Shown here: positions 32,826 through 41,882 of the stretch, piece after piece
Position numbering within the stretch: position 1 is the stretch's first letter
Layout: every line of letters begins with the position of its first letter
Assembly: GCA_034086705.1 (NCBI GenBank)
Contig: JAXDZV010000074.1
Location: forward strand, 1 to 43,360
From: UMGS1225 sp034086705
GTDB lineage: Bacteria; Bacillota; Clostridia; Oscillospirales; CAG-272
Length of the DNA: 43,360 nucleotides
Direction of reading: 5' to 3'
The notes under the pieces: model-generated
What the model was told of the DNA's origin: nothing
The model's input: the letters and a program-made list of their open reading frames with translations, nothing else
The model's database searches: none
Program-made: the position numbers and the translations under genes

Positions 32826-34898
32826 TTACTCTTCTGCTTGTGCGCGACTTTCCTCGATGATTTTCTGCGCAATTTCGGCAGGAACCTCCTCATAATGATC
32901 AAAGTAAAGAGTAAAGCGTCCACGCCCTTGTGTAAGTGCACGAAGCGTAACGGTATAGTCAGACATCTCGGCAAGCGGTACTTCCGCTTCCACCATCTGT
33001 TCTCCTTTTTTTTCAGTCGGCGTCATCCCGAGAACTCTACCGCGTGATTTGCTAATACCACCCATGATATCACCGAGCTGTGCATCGGGTACCCACACAC
33101 AAAGCTTTCCATATGGCTCCAAAATGACAGGGTTTGCTTTTGGCAAACCTTCTTTATAGGCAAGCCGCGCTGCCAGCTTAAATGAGATTTCATTGGAATC
33201 GACCGGGTGATAAGAACCGTCAAACAAATCTGCTTTTAAATGAACAACCGGATATCCGGCCAATACACCTTTCTGCATAGCTTCCAGTAATCCTTTTTCA
33301 ACAGCCGGATAATATCCTTTGGGAACGGTTCCGCCGACGACACTTTGTGTAAAAGTAAGCCCTTCTTCTTCACCGGGAGAAAATGTAATTTTGACATGGC
33401 CATACTGTCCACTTCCGCCGGATTGCTTTTTATGCTTTCCTTCCACAGAAACTGTTTTCTTGATGGTTTCGCGATAAGCAATTTTCGGCTGATGCAGCGC
33501 AACAGAGGTACCGAATCTGTTCTTTAATTTAGAAACAACAACATCTAAATGGATATCTCCTTGTCCTGCAATGAGCATCTGCTTTGTTTCCGGGTTGTTT
33601 TCATATCGCAGGGTCATGTCCTCTTCCAGTAAGCGATTGATACCGGTGGATATTTTGTCTTCATCGCCTTTGGAAAGCGGCTCTATGCTCATTTGCATAA
33701 ATGATTCGGGGTACTTAATTTTCTTATACGGCAATGCGCTTTCCGCTGCTGAAAGAGTATCGTTTGTATTGGTATTCGCTAATTTTGCTGTCATACCGAG
33801 GTCACCGCAAGGCAGAGAATCGACCTCTATTTGTTTTTTTCCACGCATACAATAAATACGTGCTATTTTTTCTGTTTGCCCCGTTGAAAGATTTTTGAGA
33901 AGCGCATCTTTTTGCAAAGTGCCGGACATGACTTTGAAAAAAGACATTTTTCCGACAAACGGATCAGAGACGGTTTTATATACAAAAATTGATGGTTCAC
34001 CGTCCTCCTGCATTGCAATCGATTTTTTCGCGTCGCCGTCCATAACGGTTTCTGCCGCACGGTGGACAGGAGAAGGGAAGGAGTCAACAATAATATCCAG
34101 CGCTGCAGAAACACCCCAAAGCTTTGAAGCAGAACCGCACAAAACAGGAATGATACTATGCGAAAGAATGCCGTCATGCAATGCACGATCAATCTCTTCC
34201 TTTGTCATTTCTTCTTCTGCAAAGAATTTCTCCATCAAAGTCTCATCGGTTTCCGCAATCGATTCCAAAAACATATTGCGGTATTCTTCCGCTTTTTCCC
34301 GGAAAGATTCCGGTATCTCACCCGGAACTTCTTTGTCTGCTTGAAAAATTCTTGCTTCCATGTTAGTTAAATTTAAAAGGCCGACAATTTTATTATCTTC
34401 CAGCATTGGAATCAGCACCGGACATACGCTAATACCGAATTGTTCACGCATCGAGTGGAAAACACGGCTAAAACGCGCTTCAGGATCGTCACATTTGTTG
34501 ATGAAAAATGCACGCGGCAGTTCAGCATGAGATGCATAGTCCCACGCAAGTTCCGTACCGACTTCAATACCAGCTTTGGCATCGACAACGATAATCGCAC
34601 TGCCCGCTACGCGTAGCGCTTGTTTGACCTCTCCAACAAAATCGAGGTATCCGGGTGTGTCGATCATATTGATTTTTGTCTTTTTCCACTCAATCAGGGC
34701 AAGGGAGGATGAGATTGAAAAACCTCTCTTCAATTCTTCGTCATCATAATCACATACTGTATTTTTGTCGCTGATCTTTCCCAGCCTGTCAGTCGCTTTC
34801 GAGAGGAACAGCATAGATTCTGCAAGGGAAGTTTTGCCGTCGGAACTATGACCGATCAGACAGACATTGCGGATATCAGCGGATTTGTAGTTTTGCAT
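32826..34898 (-). CDS. Elongation factor G-like GTPase (EF-G paralogue)
   Basis: A 690-residue translational GTPase with the full EF-G domain set. G1 is GHSSDGKTS (near residue 16) in place of the canonical AHIDAGKT, G3 is DTPGYLDF and G4 is NKCD. Domain IV/V contain GGSGQYGHVKITFSPG and GRGRFTLYFDHYEEVP. The G1 variant is the mark of the EF-G-like (PRK12740-type) subfamily, not the main fusA. The gene also lacks the str operon neighbours (rpsL, rpsG, tuf). It may act in ribosome recycling or be a stress paralogue; unknown. ATG 34898 has AAAGGAG ten bases upstream; the frame extends 13 codons further without a site. Confidence 0.87.
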   Translation of the reverse strand: MQNYKSADIRNVCLIGHSSDGKTSLAESMLFLSKATDRLGKISDKNTVCDYDDEELKRGFSISSSLALIEWKKTKINMIDTPGYLDFVGEVKQALRVAGSAIIVVDAKAGIEVGTELAWDYASHAELPRAFFINKCDDPEARFSRVFHSMREQFGISVCPVLIPMLEDNKIVGLLNLTNMEARIFQADKEVPGEIPESFREKAEEYRNMFLESIAETDETLMEKFFAEEEMTKEEIDRALHDGILSHSIIPVLCGSASKLWGVSAALDIIVDSFPSPVHRAAETVMDGDAKKSIAMQEDGEPSIFVYKTVSDPFVGKMSFFKVMSGTLQKDALLKNLSTGQTEKIARIYCMRGKKQIEVDSLPCGDLGMTAKLANTNTNDTLSAAESALPYKKIKYPESFMQMSIEPLSKGDEDKISTGINRLLEEDMTLRYENNPETKQMLIAGQGDIHLDVVVSKLKNRFGTSVALHQPKIAYRETIKKTVSVEGKHKKQSGGSGQYGHVKITFSPGEEEGLTFTQSVVGGTVPKGYYPAVEKGLLEAMQKGVLAGYPVVHLKADLFDGSYHPVDSNEISFKLAARLAYKEGLPKANPVILEPYGKLCVWVPDAQLGDIMGGISKSRGRVLGMTPTEKKGEQMVEAEVPLAEMSDYTVTLRALTQGRGRFTLYFDHYEEVPAEIAQKIIEESRAQAEE

Positions 34899-34957
34899 TT
34901 TGAAAATTCTCCTTTGTAGATAGGATCGGTTGTGCAAAATGATGAACCGTTTCTATT

Positions 34958-34986
34958 ATTATATTTGATTTTTGTGCAGATTTCAA
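34958..34986 (-). promoter_or_regulatory. Promoter of the EF-G-like gene
   Basis: On the minus strand TTGAAA (34986-34981), 17 bases and TATAAT (34963-34958), about 60 bases before the start. The rest of the 270-base gap up to 35170 holds only the terminator of the ABC ATPase gene and a small hairpin at 35143-35158. Confidence 0.75.
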
Positions 34987-35063
34987 GACAGTGCTGGAAA
35001 GTTTTAGACGAAGCATCGGAGAATTTCGCAAAAAGAATTTGTGCTATCTGCACAAATACACAT

Positions 35064-35093
35064 AAAAAAAGAACCGCCTCTTTACGGCGGTTC
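35064..35093 (-). terminator. Intrinsic terminator of the ABC ATPase gene
   Basis: GAACCGCC and GGCGGTTC form an 8-bp stem with a 7-base loop, followed on the minus strand by seven T residues. It lies about 80 bases after the stop codon. Confidence 0.8.
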
Positions 35094-35170
35094 CTTAAAA
35101 TATTTTGCATAAAAACGTACTCTACAATCTTGAACGTACTACTCGTTTCGTGAAACGAAATAAACTTTTT

Positions 35171-36286
35171 TCAGTGGATGATGCACTTTTCAGTGTCTTT
35201 ATCGAACAGGTGCATCCGAGACATGTCAAACGCGACCTGAATGGTATCGCCGGAGCGAGCCGTGGAACGCGGAGATACGCGTGCAACCAAGTTCTGTTCA
35301 CCGGCTACCAAATACAGGTAAATCTCAGCCCCCATCAGCTCGGTCACTTCCACATCTGCAGAAATGATGGAATCCGGCATGGAAGAAAGGAACATGGGCT
35401 CGTCATGAATACACTCCGGACGAATTCCGGCAACAACTTCTTGGCCAATGTATTCTTTCAAGGCAGGGTCATTTGCTTTATTTTCAGGCAGCTTCAATGC
35501 ATTTTCGCCGAATATAACATAAACGTCGCCACCGCGCTTTTCAAGCTTCGCATTGATAAAGTTCATTTGCGGCGTTCCGATAAAACCGGCGACGAAAATA
35601 TTAACAGGGTTGTCATAAAGATTTTGCGGCGTGTCAACTTGCTGAATATACCCGTCTTTCATAACCACGATACGTGTTGCCATGGTCATAGCTTCAACCT
35701 GGTCGTGCGTAACATAGATGAAAGTTGTGCCGAGTTTTTTATGAATCTTTGTTAGCTCCGTTCTCATCGTAGCGCGGAGCTTAGCATCCAAATTGGAAAG
35801 CGGCTCGTCCAAAAGGAAGACTTTCGGGTCGCGCACGATAGCACGCCCCAGTGCAACACGCTGCTTCTGACCACCAGACAAGGCCTTCGGCTTACGATCG
35901 AGCAAATGCTCTATATCCAGAATACGAGCAGCTTCTTCCACTTTTCTCTTAATCTCTTCCTTGGGCGTCTTACGAAGCTTTAAACCAAACGCCATATTGT
36001 CAAAGACTGACATATGCGGATACAAAGCATAATTCTGGAACACCATTGCAATGTCTCTATCTTTGGGGGCAATATCATTGACTAAACGGTCTCCGATAAA
36101 AAGCTCTCCCTCTGTAATCTCTTCCAGACCAGCAATCATACGCAACGTTGTGGATTTTCCGCAACCGGAGGGCCCTACCAAAATCAAAAATTCTTTGTCT
36201 TTAACATCAAGACAAAAGTCAGAAACTGCGGTTGTCCCTGCGCCGGGGTACTTTTTGTAAATGTGCTTGAGTGATAAACTTGCCAT
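35171..36286 (-). CDS. ugpC: Sugar ABC transporter ATP-binding protein (UgpC/MsmX/MsmK type)
   Basis: A 371-residue CUT1-type ATPase. Walker A is GPSGCGKST, the signature is LSGGQKQRVALGRA, Walker B is VFLLDEPLSNLD and the switch is YVTHDQVEAM. A C-terminal TOBE/OB regulatory domain (from about 240) is present. In Firmicutes such stand-alone ATPases energise several sugar importers whose membrane and binding proteins are encoded elsewhere. No permease gene lies here, which supports that multitask role. AAAGGA precedes the ATG, and it has its own promoter and terminator (single-gene unit). Confidence 0.92.
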   Translation of the reverse strand: MASLSLKHIYKKYPGAGTTAVSDFCLDVKDKEFLILVGPSGCGKSTTLRMIAGLEEITEGELFIGDRLVNDIAPKDRDIAMVFQNYALYPHMSVFDNMAFGLKLRKTPKEEIKRKVEEAARILDIEHLLDRKPKALSGGQKQRVALGRAIVRDPKVFLLDEPLSNLDAKLRATMRTELTKIHKKLGTTFIYVTHDQVEAMTMATRIVVMKDGYIQQVDTPQNLYDNPVNIFVAGFIGTPQMNFINAKLEKRGGDVYVIFGENALKLPENKANDPALKEYIGQEVVAGIRPECIHDEPMFLSSMPDSIISADVEVTELMGAEIYLYLVAGEQNLVARVSPRSTARSGDTIQVAFDMSRMHLFDKDTEKCIIH

Positions 36287-36353
36287 ATTGATGTGTTCCT
36301 TTCTTGCTGCGAATGTGCCGCATTTGCAATAAAAACAGTTTAGTTACTTGAGT

Positions 36354-36382
36354 ATTTTATCAAAAAAGGAACCTATTTGCAA
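36354..36382 (-). promoter_or_regulatory. Promoter of the ABC ATPase gene
   Basis: On the minus strand TTGCAA (36382-36377), 17 bases and TAAAAT (36359-36354). The remaining AT-rich gap up to 36531 shows no further recognisable element. Confidence 0.6.
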
Positions 36383-36531
36383 GTGGGGAATCCCCCAAAA
36401 TTCGCGCTCTTCCTTTGGGAATATTGCACAATATATTTCGAATTGTTTTTGAACGGAATATGAAAACAAGGAAAATAAATCTAATATATTTGATTTTAGC
36501 CTAAAAAATATGCTACATTGCATCAAAATGC

Positions 36532-38685
36532 TTAGATATCCCTCATCGAAAGCGCAATGCGTCCGTTTGCGAGATTGACAGATAAAACTTTAACCTTGAC
36601 GATATCTCCAATGCTTACAACATCACGTGGGTGTTTCACAAAGTGGTTTGCAAGCTTTGAACAATGCACCAAACCGTCTTGATGCACGCCGATATCTACA
36701 AAGGCGCCAAAATCCGTAACATTTCGAACAGTTCCTTCCAAGACCATTCCTTCTGCTAAGTCGGAAAGCTCCATAATGTCTTCCCTCAGGAGTGGGGCAG
36801 GCAGTGTATCTCGGGGATCACGCCCGGGTTTTTGCAGCTCGGCAAGGATATCAGTGAGCGTCAGAGCACCGATGTTCAGCGCAGCACAAAGATTCTCTTT
36901 TCCGTATACGCTTGCGCGTGTCTGAATGTCAGAAAGACCGGAGGTAGTAATATCTGTTTGCGTGTACCCAAGAAGCTGGAGCAATGCTTTTGCTGCCGGA
37001 TAAGATTCAGGATGCACGCCTGTGTGGTCAAGAAGCTCTTGAGACTCATTAACACGCAAAAACCCGGCGCATTGCTCATACGCCTTCTCACCAATGCGCG
37101 GCACTTTCTTCAGCTGTGCGCGACTTTTAAATTCACCATTTTCTTCACGAAATTTTACAATATTTTTCGCGCTCGCAGTATTGATTCCCGCAACGTAGGA
37201 GAGCAGGGGCCAGCTTGCTGTGTTCAAATCTACGCCTACACTGTTGACACAGGATTCCACGACACCGCCCAATGCCTCATCCAAACGTGCAGGCTTCATA
37301 TCATGCTGATATTGGCCCACACCGATTGCTTTTGGGTCGATCTTAACAAGTTCGGCAAGCGGATCTTGAATACGGCGTGCAATGGAAACAGCACTGCGCT
37401 GCGTTACATCATAACTCGGAAATTCTTCCGCCGCAAGCTCAGATGCGGAATAAACAGAGGCCCCGGCTTCGCTTACAATCGTATATTTACAATCGCTTCC
37501 GATTTGCTTCAATGTTTGCGCTATAAACCGTTCACTTTCTTTGGAAGCGGTTCCGTTTCCGATACAAACAAGAGAAATTTCGTATGTTTCAATTAAGCTA
37601 CACACAACTGTGCGTGCTTCCTCCACTCGTTCCTTTGGCTTGGTTGGATAAATAACGGCTGTTTGGAGCACTTTACCGGTGCGATCAACGACGGCCAGCT
37701 TACAACCAGTACGATATCCGGGATCCAAGCCGAGAACATTTTTACCTTTTACCGGTGGTTGCAACAATAAATGCCGCAAATTATCTGAAAAAACATGAAT
37801 CGCGTTTTCACTGGCACGGTCTGTCAAGGCGGCACGAACTTCCCGTTCGATCGACGGTGCTATTAATCGATCATACGAATCGATAATGGCACGTGTGATA
37901 TAGGGAGATGCCGGAGATTGCGGCGTGTGTAGCACGCGCTGAAAAAGAAAATTTAACACAATGTCACGATCTACAGATACACCTACGCGAAGAAAACCTT
38001 CCCGTTCGCCGCGATTTATTGCAAGTATGCGATGGTCGGCAACAGTACTGATACGTTCTGAAAAATCATAATAGTTGGAATACACAGATTCCTCATCCTG
38101 TGTGCCACGGGCATGTAAGATGCCGTATGCAGATGTCAGTGAACGGAGGCGTTTTCTGTTTTCAGCATCGTCGGAAATATCCTCTGCAAGAATATCGCAA
38201 GCCTGAGAAAGAGCGTCCTCTGCGCTGCAAATCCCGCTTTCGGGGCAAAGAAACGACAGAGCTGCCTGTGTTAGCGGCGGATCGTACTGTGGTGCTTGCG
38301 CTGCAAGTAGCCGAGCCAGCGGCTCCAACCCATTAGCTTTCGCAACCGAGGCACGGGTTTTACGATGCGGACGAAACGGACGATATAGGTCATCCAATTC
38401 TGTCAATGTTGCCGCAGCATTCAACTGCTTTTCCAGTTCTTCCGTTAATAGATCCAGCGCTGCAATTCGAGTACGTATTTCCTCGCGATGTTTTACAAGG
38501 TTTCGTAAATAATTCAAGCGTTCCGAAAGCAAACGAAGTTGACCGTCATCCAGTCCGCCGGTTACTTCCTTTCGATACCGCGCAACAAAGGGAACCGTAT
38601 TTCCTTCATCCAAAAGCGCAACAGTCGCTTGTATCTGTTTTTGTGAAATATGTAGCTCATCTGATAAATGTTGTATAATATCCAT
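36532..38685 (-). CDS. tex: Tex family RNA-binding protein (S1 domain)
   Basis: A 717-residue protein of the Tex/YqgF-like family, linked to transcription and RNA handling. The N-terminal helical domain starts with VALLDEGNTVPFVARYRKE. The YqgF/RNase H-like core contains NVLGLDPGYRTGCKLAVVD. A helix-hairpin-helix region has INTASAKNIVKFREENG and VPRIGEKAYEQCAGF. A C-terminal S1 domain (about 645-717) has LEGTVRNVTDFGAFVDIGVH. The length is normal. CGGAG lies before the ATG, and the start is 14 bases after the rsuA-type gene, so they are probably co-transcribed. Confidence 0.94.
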   Translation of the reverse strand: MDIIQHLSDELHISQKQIQATVALLDEGNTVPFVARYRKEVTGGLDDGQLRLLSERLNYLRNLVKHREEIRTRIAALDLLTEELEKQLNAAATLTELDDLYRPFRPHRKTRASVAKANGLEPLARLLAAQAPQYDPPLTQAALSFLCPESGICSAEDALSQACDILAEDISDDAENRKRLRSLTSAYGILHARGTQDEESVYSNYYDFSERISTVADHRILAINRGEREGFLRVGVSVDRDIVLNFLFQRVLHTPQSPASPYITRAIIDSYDRLIAPSIEREVRAALTDRASENAIHVFSDNLRHLLLQPPVKGKNVLGLDPGYRTGCKLAVVDRTGKVLQTAVIYPTKPKERVEEARTVVCSLIETYEISLVCIGNGTASKESERFIAQTLKQIGSDCKYTIVSEAGASVYSASELAAEEFPSYDVTQRSAVSIARRIQDPLAELVKIDPKAIGVGQYQHDMKPARLDEALGGVVESCVNSVGVDLNTASWPLLSYVAGINTASAKNIVKFREENGEFKSRAQLKKVPRIGEKAYEQCAGFLRVNESQELLDHTGVHPESYPAAKALLQLLGYTQTDITTSGLSDIQTRASVYGKENLCAALNIGALTLTDILAELQKPGRDPRDTLPAPLLREDIMELSDLAEGMVLEGTVRNVTDFGAFVDIGVHQDGLVHCSKLANHFVKHPRDVVSIGDIVKVKVLSVNLANGRIALSMRDI

Positions 38686-38699
38686 TTTTACTCCGATGC

Positions 38700-39404
38700 T
38701 TATTGATAAGATCGTAAGGTGTCGAGCTCAGACTGTGTCAGCGGGCGACACATGCCGGGTAATAACTCAGGCTCTAAAACCAAAGATCCGAATCTCTCTC
38801 GATGCAGTGTCAGAATTTTGCAGCCGACAGCTTGCATCATCCGTTTAATTTGGTGGTATTTTCCCTCAGTAAGTATGATATGTCCGCACTGGGGCGTTTC
38901 CATCCGAATACGACAAGGCTTCGTCAACACTTTTTCGCCGATATCGACTCCTTCTTGCAGCATTGTAATTGCGGAAGAGGTTAGTGGTTCTCGCAGAGTA
39001 AAAGAATACTCTTTTTCCACATGCTTGGCAGGGGATAGCAACCGGTGTGCCATAGGACCGTCATCCGTCAGGAGAACCAACCCGGTTGTATTTTTATCCA
39101 GCCTCCCACATGGAAACAGAGACAAACGAGCATATTCAGGCGGCAAAAGATCTAAAACAGTCGTATCTTTCGGATCTTCCGTAGCACTGACAACACCAGT
39201 TGGTTTATTTAGAAGGACATAGTGATATCTTTGATACGGAATTACTTTGTCATCAAAAGTCAGCGTTTGTGTCGCTGGATCTACATGTGTCGCAGCGCGC
39301 CGTATTGTGTGCCCGTTGAGCTGAACCCGCCCCGCAGCACAGGCGGCGGCCGCCTCTCTGCGGGAACAGATGCCGCAATCCGTAAGATATTTATCGATAC
39401 GCAT
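38700..39404 (-). CDS. Pseudouridine synthase, RsuA/RluB/E/F family
   Basis: A 234-residue enzyme that isomerises uridine in rRNA. The N-terminal S4 RNA-binding domain is MRIDKYLTDCGICSRREA and following. The catalytic motif GRLDKNTTGLVLLTDDG holds the conserved Asp, and the C-terminal HQIKRMMQAVG motif is present. The short length and S4 domain favour the RsuA (16S) type. GGACGGAG precedes the ATG. It sits between a 32-residue peptide gene and tex. Confidence 0.92.
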   Translation of the reverse strand: MRIDKYLTDCGICSRREAAAACAAGRVQLNGHTIRRAATHVDPATQTLTFDDKVIPYQRYHYVLLNKPTGVVSATEDPKDTTVLDLLPPEYARLSLFPCGRLDKNTTGLVLLTDDGPMAHRLLSPAKHVEKEYSFTLREPLTSSAITMLQEGVDIGEKVLTKPCRIRMETPQCGHIILTEGKYHQIKRMMQAVGCKILTLHRERFGSLVLEPELLPGMCRPLTQSELDTLRSYQ

Positions 39405-39434
39405 GTATTTGCTCCGTCCTTTTGCGGTTCATAA

Positions 39435-39533
39435 TCAAGAGAACAGATAGCTCAGGCCGATACAGTCGGTAATAATGAAAAATAGCAAGCCTATACCAAA
39501 CCCAATCCAATACCGTTTCCATTTTTCTGACAT
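39435..39533 (-). CDS. Small single-pass membrane peptide (32 aa)
   Basis: A 32-residue open frame that is easy to miss. The second of two close ATG codons has GGGGG seven bases upstream. The peptide starts MSEKWKRYWIGFGIGLLFF and continues with a hydrophobic run ending LSYLFS, so it is a basic N-terminus plus one membrane helix (about residues 9-31), inside-to-outside orientation expected. It lies between the beta-helix gene and rsuA-type gene on the same strand, 30 bases before the latter. I do not know a family. The strong ribosome site and the clean basic-then-hydrophobic layout support it as real. Confidence 0.6.
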   Translation of the reverse strand: MSEKWKRYWIGFGIGLLFFIITDCIGLSYLFS

Positions 39534-39587
39534 TGCCATTCCCCCTTTTGTTGTATGTTTGACCAAAAGAGGAAAAAGATACAAAAT

Positions 39588-40778
39588 TTATTGAAGTTCT
39601 GTAAAAGAAAGTGCCTTTTCGTCTCTCTTGGCATCCGGAAACTGTTTGGAATTCCAATACGGAAACATATATGCTTCTTTATCGCAAATTTCACGACCTG
39701 CATTTCGCTGTATTACACATTCTCCGCCGCAGTTCCCACGCAGTACAAGGTCTTTTATCTCAGCGCTGTCGTCCCATGCGTTCTCTGCGACCAAAATGTC
39801 CTGCATATCGGCCAAACAAATTGCATAGTCCGTGTTAATCGGAGAAGATTGATCCCAAAACCCACGTTTTGTGAAAAATACATTGGTACTTAAAAGCACC
39901 CGTTGACAGCCTTCCAATCGAATATGTGCGCTCTCCAGAGAACCTTTATGTTGCTGCCCGTTTGAATCAAACGCATTTCCAACAATCTGAATATCGCACA
40001 AAACGGCGCCATCTTTTGCAATGCCGTGAATGCCGCTCATTCTGCTACCGCAGATATAGTTGTTATTGATAACAATATCATGGCAGCCACGGTGCGGCCC
40101 GTCGACGCGCGGATCGTAAAGATTGATGTCAGCACCATCTTCTCTCGGGTCCTCAATGCGGTTTGCTGTTACACGGATATCCCATGCATCGCCGCCAAGT
40201 CCCAATCCTCCGCCCCATTCACTACCGGAAAGCCAGTTGTCGATAATATATCCGTCAGTTCCTGTAACGTATAGGCTGTATCCTCCGCAAAAACAAAGCA
40301 TGCTGTGGCGCACCGAGAAATTGTTAACATAACATAGGTGCACGCCATCTCCGGTAAAATAACCGATGCGGCAATTTTCAATTTTGATGCCATCCTCTTC
40401 CTCCGGCAAAGATGTGTGCCGGATGAGAACTCCATGCGTACAGTTTCCAAGTCTTCTGCCATCCAAAGAGAGACCATTCAGCGTTGTGCCATGTGCATCT
40501 GTTAGATCCAGCATACATGGCATATCAGCATCCAGCTGCTGAAGAATAGAACCTGCAAAGCCGGCGTGATAACTCCAGTTCCAGGTATAAGTGCCTTCTA
40601 TAACGATACCTGCTGGAACCTTTATGTATCCGCACAAATATTTTCCACTTGGAATAATAACCGTTCCATGCACCGCGGCGGCTTTTTCACATGCCTGCTG
40701 TATCGCATCGGTAGAATCTTTGGTTCCATCCGCAACGGCGCCAAAGTCTGTTATATCAAAGCAGTATTGATCTTGCAT
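39588..40778 (-). CDS. Right-handed beta-helix protein, pectate-lyase-like fold (paralogue 1)
   Basis: A 396-residue protein. The N-terminus DFGAVADGTKDSTDAIQQAC and VIIPSGKYLCG is the opening of the Pectate_lyase_3/tailspike-like beta-helix family. It is followed by repeated coil-type units (GIKIENCRIGYFTGDGVHL, VTANRIED, DIVINNNYICGSRMSGIHG, DIQIVGNAFDSNG). No signal peptide or anchor. Sugar binding or cleavage is the usual role of the fold, but no catalytic set is clear. AAGGAGGAG lies five bases before the ATG. Shares a conserved D-[TS]-DA-x-G...GL block with the two upstream paralogues. Confidence 0.85.
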   Translation of the reverse strand: MQDQYCFDITDFGAVADGTKDSTDAIQQACEKAAAVHGTVIIPSGKYLCGYIKVPAGIVIEGTYTWNWSYHAGFAGSILQQLDADMPCMLDLTDAHGTTLNGLSLDGRRLGNCTHGVLIRHTSLPEEEDGIKIENCRIGYFTGDGVHLCYVNNFSVRHSMLCFCGGYSLYVTGTDGYIIDNWLSGSEWGGGLGLGGDAWDIRVTANRIEDPREDGADINLYDPRVDGPHRGCHDIVINNNYICGSRMSGIHGIAKDGAVLCDIQIVGNAFDSNGQQHKGSLESAHIRLEGCQRVLLSTNVFFTKRGFWDQSSPINTDYAICLADMQDILVAENAWDDSAEIKDLVLRGNCGGECVIQRNAGREICDKEAYMFPYWNSKQFPDAKRDEKALSFTELQ

Positions 40779-40790
40779 GTTTTCTCCTCC

Positions 40791-41873
40791 TTACGCATCA
40801 AAGGAAAGGGGCAGTGCACCCGGTAGTGTGCCAACATTGTCTGCAATTGTCACATATCCGTTTTTGCCTCCCAAATCGTAAAAGGCAGCCGTATGCATTG
40901 CGCCTGTCATCGTATTGTTTTGTATCTGGGTAGCCCACAAGCGCTTATGCGTGACACAATAGGACGGTGCAAAGCCGTCTTCCCCCGGTAGAAATGTGTT
41001 TCCGCTCAGTAAAAAGTTATGCGTAAAATCTACATATATCTGGCAACTCATTGCACCGGTAGTGGTTCTACCGTTTCCACGGAAAGTGTTGCCAAGCAAC
41101 GAAAAGCTGTTTGTTACCTGGCCACGATCTCCGATTTCCACACCGGGACCACAATTGTCAAAAAAGCTATTTCCCATAAAAGTTGCCATGTTTCCGCCCT
41201 TAAATTGCAAACCAGGTCCGTTATTTTCTTCGAAACGGTTGTTTTGCGCCGTGATGGAGTTAAAAGCGTTGTCAAGGCAGCAAAGCCCCCCCTGCCCATT
41301 GTGGCGTAAGACATTATCGAAGAAGAAAATATCCCACCCGGAAACAAAAATTCCAAAGCGTGCGTTATCCTCAAACAAACAGTGTCGTACGCTGTCGCAC
41401 CAAATACCATTATAATGCAGACCGTCTGCCGTGAAATTTGCAACTCGACAGTGTTCAATGTGCGAAGTATCTTCAACATCTTTCCCGGTTCCTTTGCGGT
41501 CTAAATAGATGCCGCAGACATTGTCACCTTTTTTCCCGCCCTCTATATTCAAGCCATGCACAATACAACCATATGCGTCTGATATGTCAATACAGCACTT
41601 TGCATCGGGCGGCCCGTCAAATAGAATCCTAGTGCCTCCTGCACCGTCTGTACCGCCCCATGCTGCATCTCCGTATAGTGATACGCCCTCATATACTTGA
41701 ATTGTACTAATCCGGTAGATTCCCGCAGGCACCACAACTTTCCCTTCAACAGTGCGCGCTGCATCCAACGCGTTCTGAAAGGCTTGTGTGTCATCTTTGG
41801 AGCCATCTGCACACGCCCCAAACTCCATAACGTTAAAAATACTTTTATATCTTTCCTTTTGTTTTTCCATCAT
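40791..41873 (-). CDS. Right-handed beta-helix protein, pectate-lyase-like fold (paralogue 2)
   Basis: A 360-residue protein. It starts with MEFGACADGSKDDTQAFQNA and VVVPAGIYRIST, then has regular beta-helix units (HIEHCRVANFTADGLHYNG, VRHCLFEDNARFGIFVSG, FDNVLRHNGQGGLCC, ITAQNNRFEENNGPGLQFKG). The block IDISDAYGCIVHGLNIEGG matches the equivalent block of paralogues 1 and 3. No signal peptide. GAGGAGG precedes a double ATG; either (41873 or 41870) may be used. It is separated by 12 bases from paralogue 1 and 9 bases from paralogue 3, so the three form one transcript. Confidence 0.85.
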   Translation of the reverse strand: MMEKQKERYKSIFNVMEFGACADGSKDDTQAFQNALDAARTVEGKVVVPAGIYRISTIQVYEGVSLYGDAAWGGTDGAGGTRILFDGPPDAKCCIDISDAYGCIVHGLNIEGGKKGDNVCGIYLDRKGTGKDVEDTSHIEHCRVANFTADGLHYNGIWCDSVRHCLFEDNARFGIFVSGWDIFFFDNVLRHNGQGGLCCLDNAFNSITAQNNRFEENNGPGLQFKGGNMATFMGNSFFDNCGPGVEIGDRGQVTNSFSLLGNTFRGNGRTTTGAMSCQIYVDFTHNFLLSGNTFLPGEDGFAPSYCVTHKRLWATQIQNNTMTGAMHTAAFYDLGGKNGYVTIADNVGTLPGALPLSFDA

Positions 41874-41882
41874 GCATCCTCC

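Noticed and set aside
35105..35755. A 216-residue open frame on the plus strand over the ABC ATPase gene
   Set aside because: Runs antisense through a clear ABC ATPase and its terminator region, with His/Arg/Asn-rich shadow composition and no motif.
36832..37596. A 254-residue open frame on the plus strand inside tex
   Set aside because: Antisense to the conserved tex core, Cys/Phe/Arg-rich shadow composition, no ribosome site or promoter.
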